A DNA stretch of 64,000 bases, taken from assembly GCA_038025085.1 (NCBI GenBank), contig CM076152.1:25504001-25568000 (forward strand), read 5' to 3'. Position numbers and translations under genes: made by a program. The notes beneath the pieces were generated by a model. That model was not told the origin of the DNA. It did not search any database and worked only from the letters and a program-made list of their open reading frames with translations. This stretch comes from Tetragonia tetragonoides. Taxonomy: Eukaryota > Streptophyta > Magnoliopsida > Caryophyllales > Aizoaceae. Shown here piece by piece: positions 31,961 to 43,489 of the stretch (the stretch's first letter is position 1; every line of letters begins with the position of its first letter).

Positions 31961-33030
31961 GTTATGGGGCTTCAAGAAAATAGCGTTCATAGAAACAATA
32001 GAGCCCACACTCAATGTGAATGCTCTACTCAGAAATCAAGGTCATTTTCCAGGCACCACTCTGGCCCTCACCCCAAGGTAGCTCAAACCTGCTGGAACAC
32101 CAAAATAAAAAATGATCTATTTGGGCTAGGCTATAAACCCACAAGGCAAGAATTCCGAGCTTACATATCCAAGGAAATGGCTAGGAAAAGAGCCCGTGCG
32201 GCCAACAAGCCCGTTCCACATAACATGGATCCTTACGCCCTCACCCTCAATGGGCAGTTTCTTCAAGAAGGCGACCCATATCCTTCCTATGGATTCCCTG
32301 AACCATATGCAATCAATGGAGTCCTAGTTCCAGGCTTTGAGGCATTTCAAGACTGCTTCACCATGAGTGAAGACACACCCATACTTCCTAATGAGGACCG
32401 ATCCACTAAAGATTGGGCTAAATACATGGCATCAAACGACTTCGGGCTACTATTTGGTAAAGAGTGTCTCGAGTACGACGAGGCAACAAACAAACTTCCC
32501 CTTACTGTACTTTTTAATGAAGGTTTCGACCCGTCCAAGCTGATCGCCCCAATCAGGCCCGACCGCACCATCTAGAAGCACTAGACGAAGTGGACTCCAG
32601 TCGAGGGAGCCAAGTACAAGTTCACAATTCGCAACAGTCCTACAGAGGGGCCCATTTCTGATTCCGAGTCTTATTCCGAGTCCGAGTCTGATTCTAAGTC
32701 TGTTATCCTAGAAGTGTCGGGTAGTCCACCCCAATCTATTCCTGTTGTTGCTAAGGTCCTTAGTGATGACCTCGTTGATGTATTGTCCGCTTCTATTAAT
32801 ATTTTGAGTGTCGATTTTGCTTACTCGGATTGCCTCATTGCTAATAATTCAGAATATATAACGGAATTGCCAAAAGAAGTCATCAAAGAATTAATCGAAC
32901 ATGAGCAAAAAACTTCAATAGTCGAAGAAACTGAGACAATAAATATTGCAACTAATGACGAGCCTCGTCACGTGCAAATAGGCTTGTCTTTAACATCTAA
33001 TGAACGCGAGCAATTCGTAACACTCCTATA
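31961..33030 (+). pseudogene. Element A protease-RT linker (broken)
   Basis: An ORF-rich linker of about 350 residues with FGLGYKPTRQEFRAYISKE, which resembles a G-patch-like stretch only weakly, a long low-hydrophobicity segment, and an acidic serine repeat SDSESYSESESDSKS at 32655-32703. Its last part (PKEVIKELIEHEQKTS) is the portion kept in C after the deletion. Ogre elements have an intron between protease and RT; I see no clear splice pair here. A stop at 32573-32575 interrupts it. Confidence 0.65.
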
Positions 33031-34160
33031 GAATTACACGGATGTTTTCGCCTGGTCCTACAACGACATACCGCAACATTGCCCAACACACCATCCCACT
33101 AAAGCCCGACTGCAAACCAGTCAAGCAAAAGTTAAGAAGAATGAAGCCAGAATGGGCTCTTAAGATTATAGAGGAAGTCTAAAAACAATTAGATGCAGGC
33201 TTCATAAGAATGGCCAATTACCCCGATTGGGTAGCCAACATCTTCCAAGTCCCAAAAAAGGACGGACGGGTCCGAATATGCGTAGATTTTTGGGGATCTG
33301 AACAAAGCAAGTCCAAAAGACGATTTTTCGTTACCCCATATAGATGTTCTAGTAGATAATACTGCTGGACACGCCCTCCTATCATTCATGGACGGGTACG
33401 CAGGGTATAAACAGGTCCTGATAGCCAAAGAGGATGAAGAGAAAACCAGTTTCATCACGCAATGGGGGACTTATTGCTACACAGTGATGCCATTTGGGCT
33501 TAAGAATGCAGGAGCCACGTACCAAAGAACTGCTACGACCTTGCTTCACGATATGATGCATAAAGAGGCTGAAGTTTACGTAGATGACATGATCATAAAG
33601 TCCAAAGACAGAGAAGGGCATGTACCCTCACTTCAAAAGTTCTTCGACAGGCTTAGGAAGTACAACATGGGGCTTAATCCCAAAAAGTGCGCATTCGGAG
33701 TTACATCCGGCAAACATCTAGGATTTGTCATAAGTACTAGAGGAATCGAGATTGATCCATCCAAGATCAAGGCCATAATAGACATGCCACCTCCAAAAAC
33801 AGAAAAAGAAATAAAAGGCTTTTTAGGGAAGATCCAGTACATTAGCAGGTTCATTTCCAAGTTGACCATCACTTGCGAGCCCATATTCAAGAAACTCAAA
33901 AAAGAGGTAAAGACAGAATGGGACGAACAATGCCAAAAAGCCTTTGACAAAGTTAAAGCCTATTTGTCCGAACCACCCGTTCTGGTACTGCCCACTCCAG
34001 GCATGCCTCTGATCCTCTACGTTACAGTCACAGAAACGTCAGTGGGGGCCATGCTAGCCCAAGAGAGAGACAAGGAAGAGAAAGCCATCTACTATGTGAG
34101 CAAGAAGTTTCTAGAATAGAAAAACCCGTTATTCCTCTCTAGAGAAAACATGCCTAGCTT
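33031..34160 (+). pseudogene. Element A reverse transcriptase (broken)
   Basis: The N-terminal part (33040-33390) is shifted out of frame and has stops, but DNA homology to C is clear. From 33388 the frame is open: MDGYAGYKQVLIAKEDEEKT, PFGLKNAGATYQRTAT, the catalytic YVDDMIIKS (about 33580-33605), LGFVISTRGIEIDPSKI, a connection domain and the start of RNase H 1 (LYVTVTETSVGAMLAQE, YYVSKKFLE). It ends at a TAG at 34117-34119. The catalytic residues are present in the open part. Confidence 0.9.
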
Positions 34161-35040
34161 TGGTCGCAACAACTAAAAAGTTTCGACATTACATGCTCCA
34201 GCACACGATCCACATAAGATCGAGAGAAAATTCTTTGAAATACATATTCGAAAAGCCCATACTGAATGGTAGAATAGCCAGGTGGACGGTCCTCCACTCA
34301 GAATTCGACCTCAAATTTGAACATCAAAAACCCATAAAAGGGCATGCTATCTCAGAGTACCTAGCTGACCAAGCTATACACGAACCAGATCGCAAGGATG
34401 AATGCCACTTTCCAGACGAAGGGGTTATGACCTTAGACATCGAGACTTGGCAACTCTATTTCGATGGAGCATCTAACCAAAAGGATTTTGGAGTAGGAGT
34501 ACTAATAGTATCCCCTGAGGGCGCACATACACCTATTTCAGTCAAATTAGATCACGAAGTCACCAACAATGGCGCAGAATACAAAGCTTGCATAATAGGA
34601 TTGCAATCCGCCATAAGCCTTGGCATTTAGACGCTCCGAGTCTATGGGGACTAGTCACTCATAATCAACCAAATTTCCAAACTATGAAAAGTTAAAAGCG
34701 AATCCTTGGCACTATACCAGGAATACTTAGATAAGATCATAGTGTATTTTAATCAAATACACTTTACATACCTTCCACGAGAAGATAATCAATTTGCAGA
34801 CGCTTTGGCTAAATTAGCAAGCATGATCAATATACCCGAAACTATTCGGATGATGCCCATCTGCGTACAAAAAAGATCTGAGCCTTCATATTGTGACACC
34901 TTGGAAGTGTTCCATGACGAACAAGACGAGTGGTACACCGATGTAAAGAATCTACTCATTTATCAACTTTACCCCCCTGATTCTAGCCCTAGAGCCCAAA
35001 AAGCACTCAGAAGGCTCGCAACACAATTCAAAGAGGTATA
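34161..35040 (+). pseudogene. Element A end of RNase H 1 and archaeal-like RNase H 2
   Basis: FRHYMLQHTIHIRSRENSLK and RIARWTVLHSEFDLKFEHQK close the first RNase H. The second has LYFDGASNQKDFGVGVLI, NNGAEYKACIIGLQSA, a YGD motif followed by a stop in place of the next residue, and REDNQFADALAKLASM. The Asp, Glu, Asp, Asp set is recognisable and better kept than in C. Stops at 34628, 34651 and 34685 break the frame. Having both RNase H types is a mark of the Tat clade. Confidence 0.88.
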
Positions 35041-36163
35041 GAGTCAGATACACAAGAAAAGTCCAAACGGAGTCAATCTCCTATGCCTAGGCACTAAGAT
35101 GGCCCATAAAGTCTTAAGAGATGTACACGCAGGAGTTTGTGGACCGAAAATGAACGGTATGATGCTATCTAGGAAAATAATTAGGCTTGGTTATTATTCG
35201 ACCACGATGGAAAAGGATTGCTATGAATTTGTCAAAAAATGCGTACAGTGTAAGACACATGTGAATCTACAACACCTGCCACCAAGCCCATTGTACACCT
35301 TTACCTCGCCTTGGCCTTTCTCGGCCTGGGGTATCGACATCATCGGCAAGATAACCCCAACGGAAAAAGGGGGTCACGAATATATCCTAGTAGCAATCGA
35401 CTACTTCACCAAATGGGTCGAAGCGCAATCATACGCAAAGCATGTGGTTATGTTCATTAAGAATAACATAATAGCTAGATATGGAGTTCCCCAAGAAATC
35501 ATCAGTGATAATGGGTCACACTTCATGAAAGAAGTAATTGAGCTTTTAACCCAGTTTAAGATCCAGCATCGAAAGTCGTCTCCCTATAGGCCGCAAACTA
35601 ACGGCGCAGTAGAAGCAGTTAACAAAAACATCAAGAAAATCATCGAAAGAATGTCCCAGAATTATCATGATTGGCCTGACAAATTGCCATTCGCACTTTG
35701 GGGTTACAGAACTTCGGTCCGCGCATCGACGAGAGCAACACCATACTCTTTGGTCTACGGAATGGAAGCCGTATTGCGAATTGAGTTAGAGGTCCCATCT
35801 CTACGGATCGTTTTAGAAAGTCAAATTTCAGAAGTGGATTGGGTCCAAGCCCACTATGACTAGTTAGTCTTACTAGATGAAAAAAGGTTACAGACTTTGT
35901 ACAACGTAAGAGTCTATCAAAGGAGACTAACAAAGCACTTTAACTAAAGGCTCAAAATGAGAGACCTTAAAATCGAAGATTTAGTACATAAAGAGGTAAG
36001 GGCCAATGTCACTAACCCAAGAGGCAAATTTAGACCCAACTGGTCAGGCCCGTTTATTATTACAAAGATCTTAACGAGTGGCGCTGCAAGATTGGCGGAT
36101 TTGAACGGGATCGAGTTTAGTCAATGGATAAATATGGATCTATTAAAAAGGTTCTATGCTTAG
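35041..36163 (+). pseudogene. Element A integrase (nearly complete)
   Basis: The zinc region has VHAGVCGPKMNG (second His replaced by Lys) and VKKCVQCK. The core has WGIDIIGKITP, DYFTKWVEAQSYAKH, IISDNGSHF and GAVEAVNKN, so D, D and E are in place. MEAVLRIELEVPSLRI follows, and a TAG at 35861-35863 ends the 254-codon ORF. The C-terminal part (35957-36163) has KFRPNWSGPFIITKIL, a GPY/F-like module, and ends LKRFYA. Apart from the Lys change, the TAG and a stop at 35945 it looks recently active compared with the rest of A. Confidence 0.9.
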
Positions 36164-36264
36164 GCAGGACACCCAATATAGCACCTTCGAGAGACCCATA
36201 CAAGACTACCTAATCCCGGGAAAAAAAAGAGGGATTTAATGTTAAAAATAACGGATAAGAACTA

Positions 36265-36600
36265 CACTACTACAAAATATAGTTACAACATCGCAGCATT
36301 TACATCGCTTACACGAAAACGGATGTGTATAGAGGCGCGGTGGGAGTTTTCTAAATTAATGAACAAGGTTTAACATCGCTTTTTTGAGAAAATCGATGTC
36401 GTAAGGTATAACACCGCTTTTTGTACGAAAAGCGAGGTTGTAGTTTGGATTCTTAGAAATCGGTTTTTGGAAGTAAACCGAAGTGGTAACCATTCACATT
36501 TTTTTTGATAGCAACCCTTCACATTTATAAAGTCGTTTTGTTATTAAAAAACTGATGTTATATGTCGATTTAAAAAATAAAGTAAAATGCTAGGAGTACT
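36265..36600. repeat. Left subterminal repeat zone of the CACTA element
   Basis: Repeated ACATCGC, AACATCGCTTTTTTGAGAAAATCGATGT and AACACCGCTTTTTGTACGAAAAGCG-like units, several of them paired as small hairpins. Such subterminal repeats bind the transposase in En/Spm-type elements (known biology, not shown here). Confidence 0.75.
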
Positions 36601-39600
36601 TATTTGATTGATCTCTCGTTCAGATCTGAAAATGTCCCCCAAAAACTGCAGTTAACTGAGAAGCAAGAAACTCTGATCCTCCAGCGGAACGATTTTCCCC
36701 CATCTACCCACCATTTCCCTCTCTCAGCCGCACCCACCGTCGCCGTCTCTCACCCTCGTAGCTTTGAAATCTCAGCCATGCACAGCACCCATCGCCACCA
36801 GGCTACTTTCTCAGATCCACCAAGCCACCGTAATCAATTTATCCCTCTCTTTCAGCGAAAACCTAACCCTAACCCAGATTGTGAAGAATTAATTGTTGCC
36901 TCTCTCTTTTGCGAGGTCTATGAAACCGGCCACCGCTGTTTGGGCGAGATCTATGTTTAAGAGTTTGTTGACAAAGCACCTCAGGTACTTTAATTAGTCG
37001 CTTTTTCATTTTGTGGCTCTAAAATTGAGCATAACATTTGTGATTTTCATTCCTTTTTGCTAAAAGATGTGAATTTTTTGTTTTAATCTGTGTTAGTAGG
37101 TTGTTCTATTAGTGAGATTGAACTCCATGGTTTTAGGTTTTACAGAACTCGATGGTTTAGGTTTTGCATAATGGCGGTTTTGACAAGTTTTGATTGGATT
37201 TGGACAAAAGTTCAGGTAGCTACACAATCAGAACTACTAGTTTACAGTGAGCTTCACATACAAGAAAAAGAAGATCACCAACAGCAGTTGCTTATATTTT
37301 GCGCTTTGTTTAGGTCAGTTACTCAGTTATGCTCTTATTTCAGAAATTTCTTTAGAATTTGCCATTGACCAGTAGGGCTTTATGCTGTAATTTTACTTTG
37401 TTAAGTGTCATTTTCTGATCTCATTCATTTTCAATTATGTGGGTCATTGCTGATGAGCGGAATTAAGAAATTGGCCGGAAATCAAGTTCTTAGTTTGTGG
37501 GTATCTGACAATATTATTGGAATTAGTGGATATTCTTGCAAGTTTTGACCTTTTGATGATCAGAGGCATTTTATGTCAAATTTGACTGTTTAAGTAACTG
37601 GGTTTTGCAAGATTAGTAGTGATATACACTTCAGTGATTCTTATTGGTACATTCTAGTAGCCTACCATCATGAGGGTTTTGCCAATTTGGGCTCTGTATG
37701 TCTTATTGGTGTTGTTATTAATTGGTTTCACAAGTTCTGAATTTGTGGATGAGGAACCTTTACCACAAAATGATGCTTATGTGACATTTTGAGGTTTCTT
37801 TAGTGTCCTTTTACCCATAGCTTCGTTTTAGGTTCTGTATCTAGTATCTACACGTTGTTCTGATGAATTTGCAGCCAGATTGTTGAATTATTCATATTAA
37901 TAATCAATGTTGAAGGTAGTAACTGACAGTGACCCATGTTGGATGTCTTTCAGGGCGCACAAGCTATGGACATGGGTGTAGAAACTCAGAATGTGCCTGC
38001 TCTGCTTCTTTGTTTGAGAAAGCTAATAAAATTTTGTGGTATGATTGATTAACAATCTCTTTATCCCTTGGTTTTATAGTTAATGTAATTCTGGACTTCA
38101 ATTGATTGAATTCTCATAAGTTACCTTTTTATGTGAGTGGTATGTGTGATTCTTCCATTGTTTGCTCCTCTTTGTCACTTTTCATAGAGCTCAACTGCAA
38201 TCTTAGGGTAATGAATGTTTCTGAATATGAAACAAGTCCTCTCTTTTAATATTTGAAGACCATTCTTCTAAGTAGCAGGAGGAAATCATGTATTCTGGCT
38301 TCATCCCATCCTATGTGTCTCCTGTTGTAGCTTTTAACGTTAACTGTAACTTTAAAGAAGCCCAAATGTAGCCACTACTGACTATTGGTGAATACTTACA
38401 TGGTTCTCTGTATTGAATGAGAACTGTTGCCCTTCCCCTCTTTTTTGTTGAATCGTGGTGTTGAAGATAGTGAGTGGACTCTATTTTTTATTTTTATTTT
38501 TTCCGGCCTGTTTTATTGATGAATCAGTCACATGATTTCCATTACTGGTGTGTGTGTCGGATGAATCTTAGAGGGGCTGCTAACTTTACAAGGCCAAAAG
38601 TTAAGAAACCAGAAGAGCAACGATAATGTCTTAAATTCATATTGCACGTCCCATTAATTGGTGTGTGTGGCTTAAGCTAGTTTTGCATTGGCTAGTAATA
38701 GAGGTTGATTCATAGCCTATAGCGCCTTCTTCACTGTATGTTGTTCATTTAGTAATATCTTGTGTTAGTATGTTTACAGCTTTATTTCTCTTGCCCTTTT
38801 GATCATCCCTTATTGCTTTATTACCCGAAAAAAACCGTTTTGCAAAGGGAAAAAAAAAAATAAAGTTTTTGTGGGTCTTTCGGAAACAGTCTCTCTTCTA
38901 GGCGACTAGTTAGGGGTAAGACTGCGTACATTTGGACCTCCCCAGACCCCGCCCTAGGCGGGATACCTACTAGGTTATTGTTGTTGTTGTTGTTGTTGTT
39001 GTTGAGTAAACAATTCATGGTCACCTTTTCTTTTTACTCAATAATATTGTGTTTTTTCTTCTTGGAATTATGTAATTATTTTTAGCTCTGACCTGGTTGT
39101 GCAACAGGTTCTAGGCTGATAACTTTGCTTTTGCCATATGGCTTAATGTGAGCTTAATTTGGTCAAACTTGGACATTGTTCTTTGGCTGCGCTTAATAGG
39201 GTCGCACGGCGGCACGGGTATGTTTTTTGCATTATTCTACACTTCTTAACTACTATGTGTATTATAGGCTTTTATATGATATAATCATTTGTCATGAAAT
39301 ACAGCAATGGTAAGAACATTTGGCCCACTTGTTTTCTGTTATCTGCAAACTGCAGTTCAAATTTGCAAGTACTCTTTAATCAAGGTGTGCAAAGGTGAAT
39401 CCTTACTTATCCAGGTACTGGAATGTTGAGATGCTTGCTTGTTGATTTGTGAGCTAATGGTGCCTCTCGTGTTGTTTCAATGTTTTCAGCATATTCTTGA
39501 GGTTTAAACAAGCATAAATGACACTAGATCAAGCTAAAACAACTAGGAACTCAAGTATAAGTTTTATTATCCTGTTCATGAACGCATTATCTGCTTACAC

Positions 39601-40370
39601 TGCCAGTTCTGATTTTGGAATTTTAAACCTTAGTAGTTGTATGATAAAGGCTGAAATACAAAGAAACGCCATTACACCGAGCAGGCGAGTAGGCACTCGA
39701 GGCATGATATTTAGGATTAGTTTTTATGCACTTTAGATGACAAACTTGAGATGATTGTGAGCTGATTTTGTGTTCTGCAATTCTTAGTTCTTTGCTATTT
39801 TGACATGTTTAAGAGGCCAGGCCTACATAACGTAAGAAAGAGGCTTGTGTTTAGGGTAATCAACCAAGTTCTGCAGGTAATCAAACTGTCATTCTCTCTC
39901 AGCACGTTTATTTTATCCAAGCACTCGCTTGTAGACTGTTGTTCGTTGGATGCAAACATATTTAAGTGTTGTTACTGCTGCTATTTTCTGTTGTAGATGC
40001 TGTACTGGTGTTGTATTCTGCTGCTGGTTGCCACTGTTTTCTGCTGCCGCCGCTGCTGGTTGCTGTTGTTTGCTGCTGGTGCTACTACTGTTGCTGATGC
40101 TGTTATCGTGTGTTTTGTGCAGGTTGTATGATCATTCCTCGGTGTCAAATAAACTCTTCCACATACGGTTCAAACACACATCAGGCGCCCCTTCAGCTTT
40201 CGGACACTATGGTTTTGTTATCGTCATTATTGTAGTTCAAACTCTCAGCTTCAACTAATTTGAAAATTTTGTATTAGATACGCGTATAATGTTGAATTTT
40301 GTGGTGATATTGAAGGAGAGGTCAAGGACTAACACATAAATTTCATTGTAATTAATTATTTATATGCTGG
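36601..40370 (+). other. Interior of the CACTA element, possible captured host sequence
   Basis: No transposase, and no ORF of more than 118 codons. 36604-36960 is CT-rich with a peptide rich in Pro/Ser/His, and looks like a plant gene's 5' UTR and first exon, followed by GCACCTCAG|GTACTTTAA, which could be a splice donor. 39990-40120 is a CTG-rich stretch. Otherwise AT-rich intron-like DNA. I cannot name a source gene. Confidence 0.4.
38860..39004 (+). mobile_element. SINE 3' end, TS-like, with (TTG)n tail
   Basis: TTTCGGAAACAGTCTCTCTTC, then GGGGTAAGACTGCGTACAT, CCTCCCCAGACCCCGCCC and GCGGGATACCTACTAGGTTA, ending in about eight TTG units (38978-39004). This is the familiar 3' part of TS-type plant SINEs. 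I see no A/B-box pol III promoter upstream, so the copy appears 5'-truncated. It is nested in the CACTA element. Confidence 0.8.
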
Positions 40371-40487
40371 TTGGTTTTATTGTATTTTTTTTTTAATAAA
40401 AAGAAAAAGCACCTACCACATCCGTTTTTTACGGAAAAGGGATGTGAGAAGTGTATCTATGAAGTCGGTTTTCTTCAAAAAACTGAT

Positions 40488-40562
<75 letters not shown>

Positions 40563-40813
40563 GCAATCTGTTTTCTAGAAAACAGATGTGAAAAATACAC
40601 ATACAGAATCGGTTTTCCAAAAAAGCGGTGTTGTATCCCCACTTCTCAAATCAGTTTTCCCTGAAAAACGGATGTGGTATCCCGTCTTTTCACATCGGTT
40701 AAAAAAGCGGTGTAGTAGCAGTACCTTACAACATTGCTCACTTACACACCGGTATAAAAACCGATGTCTAATGCATAAAAAAAGCGATGTTGTAACTATA
40801 TTCTGTAGTAGTG
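40371..40813. repeat. Right subterminal repeat zone of the CACTA element
   Basis: Many units such as AAACTGATGTG, ATCGGTTTTCCAAAAAAGCGG, ATCAGTTTTCCCTGAAAAACGG and CACATCGGTTAAAAAAGCGG, mirroring the left zone, with an (AT)n run inside. Confidence 0.8.
40491..40558. repeat. (AT)n microsatellite, 34 units
   Basis: A pure AT dinucleotide run of 68 bp inside the right subterminal zone of the CACTA element. Confidence 0.97.
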
Positions 40814-40880
40814 CTACGAGCGGCCTGATTCCCCTAAAAGGATACGTAGGATAACCCAATTGCAATTGGGCCAGCGCCTT
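40814..40880 (+). other. Conserved post-integrase block, right part in A
   Basis: After the CTA duplication: CGAGCGGCCTGATTCCCC, GGATACGTAGGATAACC, then the perfect palindrome CCCAATTGCAATTGGG and GCCAGCGCC. The left part (GAACTA) is at 36259-36264. It matches B and D. Confidence 0.8.
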
Positions 40881-41127
40881 CATCATATTCGCGTTCAAAA
40901 GTTGTTAAAGTATATGCATATAATAAACACAAGGTTGCAATATTAAAATGAGCATGTCTCCATAAATAATAATAAAGTCCATTACAAAGACTTGGCCATT
41001 CCCGAAATATGAAGGCAAAAATTAAATCTAAATCTTAAGAAGGGGCACATCACCCTTATTGAATTCAAAGCAAATAAAAGGCAATCCTAAGCTAGACAAT
41101 GCTCCAAAAGAGTATTTCCTTAATAGA

Positions 41128-42630
41128 CTACTCCGTTGCTTCGGTGGTAGGGACTGCATCCTCCATGGGCTCATCTACCTTTGAACCTCCACTTTTACGT
41201 TCCTTGGGAGCCCATCTCTCTCGAACCAAAGGCCCTTCTTTTTCAACCGCCATTAGAGGGACGCTTGAGGAGGCGTAATGATCATTGGCCCGAATTTGGG
41301 GCTCTGCTTGCGGCTTGGTAGTAATATTTTCCAAAGCCTTCTTGGCCTTCGGGTTGAGGACACTTCTCACATGCTTGACTCCCTTTTGCTTACCCTTCTC
41401 TTTGGGATCATTGGGGTTTGAAAGTCTTAAGCTAGCTTTGACCGATTGGGCATTGAGATCGCCTTGTTCGGATTCCCTGCATGCACGACGACCCTCCGCA
41501 GTCTTACAGTCCATCCAAGCATCATAAGCCGAAGATATGGCCCTTGGGGCCTTGAGTGAGGAATAGTCCACTTGGGGCGACGATCCCACGCACACTTCCC
41601 TGATAGCACAATGCTAATTGTTAATTTGGTGTTTTCCAAATTGCCGCATGATACGGCTAGGAAATATGCAAGTCAAGTTTTGAAGGCCAAGGATTTGATA
41701 ATATCTCGTTTTCTTGCTACATCCGATTGCGGATTTTAGGCCCCACCACTTGACAATCCATCATAGCAAAGGGTAAGCTTTAAGGTACCTGCGCCATTCA
41801 TCATTGGTTGACTCATAATGAAGCCTTCGGGGAGCAGGAAATTGTTTAGGTTGATATTTGAGCGCATTAGTAGGCCTCTCAATGAAGCACATGTGCTCCA
41901 GGAGCCATATCTACAAAAAAAAAAAACACAAGTCAAAAACATAGAGTTAGATATCCATTAAAGATTCAAACTTTATTCAAAGCAATTATTCAAGCACTCA
42001 TTTGAAGGAGAAGAGAGCTTCCCGCCCATCCGCCATGCGACGACTCTTGTTTCTTGCGGTCCAAGCAAATTAAAGTTTCACCAAGAACAAGAGACATAGG
42101 GGTAAAATCGTTTTGAATTTGCTCAACAATTCTAAGCATACAAGTTTTACCATTATTACCTCCACCAACAAAGAGGTACTTATGCAAGAGAAATAAGATA
42201 AAAGCGCGTCTATAATACGTCTCATTGTGATCATCCCTTACCTTGGGGAAAAAGATATCAATCACACCATTGAGGTCTAACTCACCGATCCTAGCAACGG
42301 AGGAGGCTTGTGTTGGGGATAGGCTAAGATACCTTTTATAGTAGCCTTCAAGGTTGGCCCCGAGCCATGGAGTAGCGGGAGCTTAATCATGAGGGAATCC
42401 GAGTATGACGGCAAATTCTTCGGGAAGAGGACACAATTCATTATACCCGAATCTAAAAACATGGAGTTTGTCATCCCAAAATTCAACGGCGGCCTCGACA
42501 AGATTTCAAACGATTTGAACTTGCTTCAAGTGGAAGAGAGCATTCAAGTGGAAAGGCACAAGTCTCATCCTCTCTCTTTGGGGGTCATAGATTGTAACCA
42601 CTTATCAAATTTAACTTCAAAACTTGTCAT
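41128..42630 (-). pseudogene. Element A antisense gene 1 (DUF7745/plant-mobile-domain-like), broken
   Basis: The ATG is at 42628-42630. The order of segments matches B: an N-terminal part with EFWDDKLHVFRFGY and CPLPEEFAVI in different frames, a middle with FILFLLHKYLFVGGG and SLVLGETLICLDRK (41990-42265), and a charged C-terminal tail rich in Lys/Glu ending EDAVPTTEATE (41128-41595). At least four frameshifts or stops break it. Its own TATA box lies about 100 bp upstream. Same function question as in B and C: TE-linked, unknown. Confidence 0.8.
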
Positions 42631-42728
42631 GGCTGAAATCTAGATTAATGGGGAGGTTTCTCTCTCTAAAAGCTCTCTATTGCTAGTAAATTATGAAGGT
42701 GATGTCCCAAAATCGGACTAACCCAAGG

Positions 42729-42737
42729 CTTATATAG
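42729..42737 (-). promoter_or_regulatory. TATA box of A antisense gene 1
   Basis: CTATATAAG on the minus strand, about 100 bp upstream of the ATG at 42630. It is preceded on that strand by the GC-rich cluster (42780-42980). Confidence 0.7.
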
Positions 42738-42779
42738 GGCTCGCACGGAAAAGACGAAAAAATAAGGCAACCGGTCAAA

Positions 42780-42980
42780 AAGGAGCTTCAGCGGCCCCTT
42801 GGACAGCCGCTGAAGGCTCAGCGGTCCCGATAGTGCAACCAAGGCCCAGCGGCCCAGCCGTAGAGCTTCAATGGCTGGTCGCCGAGCCCCAGCGGCACAG
42901 CCGCTGAGCCTGGCTGCCCTTATTTTCGCCCATGCTCTTTCGCGTCAGCCGCTGAACGCCTCCCTTTGGCCGCCGAGCTA
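42780..42980 (-). promoter_or_regulatory. GC-rich AGCGGC/GCCGCT cluster upstream of A antisense gene 1
   Basis: Many inverted pairs such as TTCAGCGGCCCC, ACAGCCGCTGAAGG, CCCAGCGGCACAGCCGCTGAG and GTCAGCCGCTGAACG. The core matches the A LTR cluster (11799-11940, 50270-50345) and the cluster upstream of antisense gene 2 (46450-46600). Confidence 0.65.
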
Positions 42981-43489
42981 TTTTCTCGAGACAACCCTCT
43001 TTTATCCGGTTTTGGACACTTTCCTTAACCGTTTTGGACTCCAATTTGGCTCAATTTCCTATTTTCACTATTATTTCTATTTTCTATTATTTCCTTATTA
43101 TTTATGGAAGCTCCACAATTTCCTTATTCCCTTTTTGGATGATTATCATCTTTTTTTTTATTTTTTTTTATTTTTATTAACCCTTTTTTACTTATTAATT
43201 TCATTTCATTTTTGCATCCCTCTCTTTTTTTCATTTTTTTAGGGGGGATAGGGTACACTCAATTTTATCTTTTTGGTTGTACCATTTTTTGCTACATGGC
43301 TATTACTTACGCTTTTGTTTGACTACCTGTGCATTTGCATTAGCCTAATTATATGCAGGGACCAATAAATAAGCAATATTTACAAGCAAAGTCCGAATGT
43401 TTGTTCAAAACAAATGTTCAAAAATGTATTTCACACAAATACATTATCATAAAAGTCATCACCCACACCAGCATCCGTACGGAGCACCT
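42981..43489 (-). terminator. A-rich 3' region of A antisense gene 2
   Basis: The plus strand is T-rich with TTTTTTTTATTTTTTTTTATT and ends TTTTTTTAGGGGGG near 43242. On the minus strand this is CCCCCCTAAAAAAA with AATAAA-type signals, downstream of the gene 2 stop. It has the same layout as in B and C. Confidence 0.5.

Larger units (their letters stand above)
36265..40813. mobile_element. CACTA-type DNA transposon, non-autonomous
   Basis: 4549 bp with terminal inverted repeats starting CACTACTACAAAATATAG at 36265 and, on the other strand, CACTACTACAGAATATAG from 40813. The 3-bp duplication CTA lies at 36262-36264 and 40814-40816. The subterminal zones hold many short inverted copies of (A)CATCGG/CCGATGT-type motifs. 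There is no transposase ORF, so it depends on another element. It inserted inside the conserved post-integrase block of element A, splitting GAACTA from CGAGCGGCC. Confidence 0.93.

Noticed and set aside
36604..36960. 118-codon ORF in the CACTA element as a real gene
   Set aside because: CT-rich, Pro/Ser/His-rich peptide typical of translated 5' UTR; no recognisable domain. Kept only as possible captured sequence.
39950..40258. 102-codon Cys/Leu-rich ORF
   Set aside because: CTG/GCTGCT-rich low-complexity sequence read in an arbitrary frame.
40371..40664. ORF with long Ile/Tyr run
   Set aside because: It is the (AT)n microsatellite in translation.
36265..40813. Helitron or hAT origin of the insertion
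   Set aside because: CACTA inverted termini and a 3-bp duplication are diagnostic of CACTA elements.
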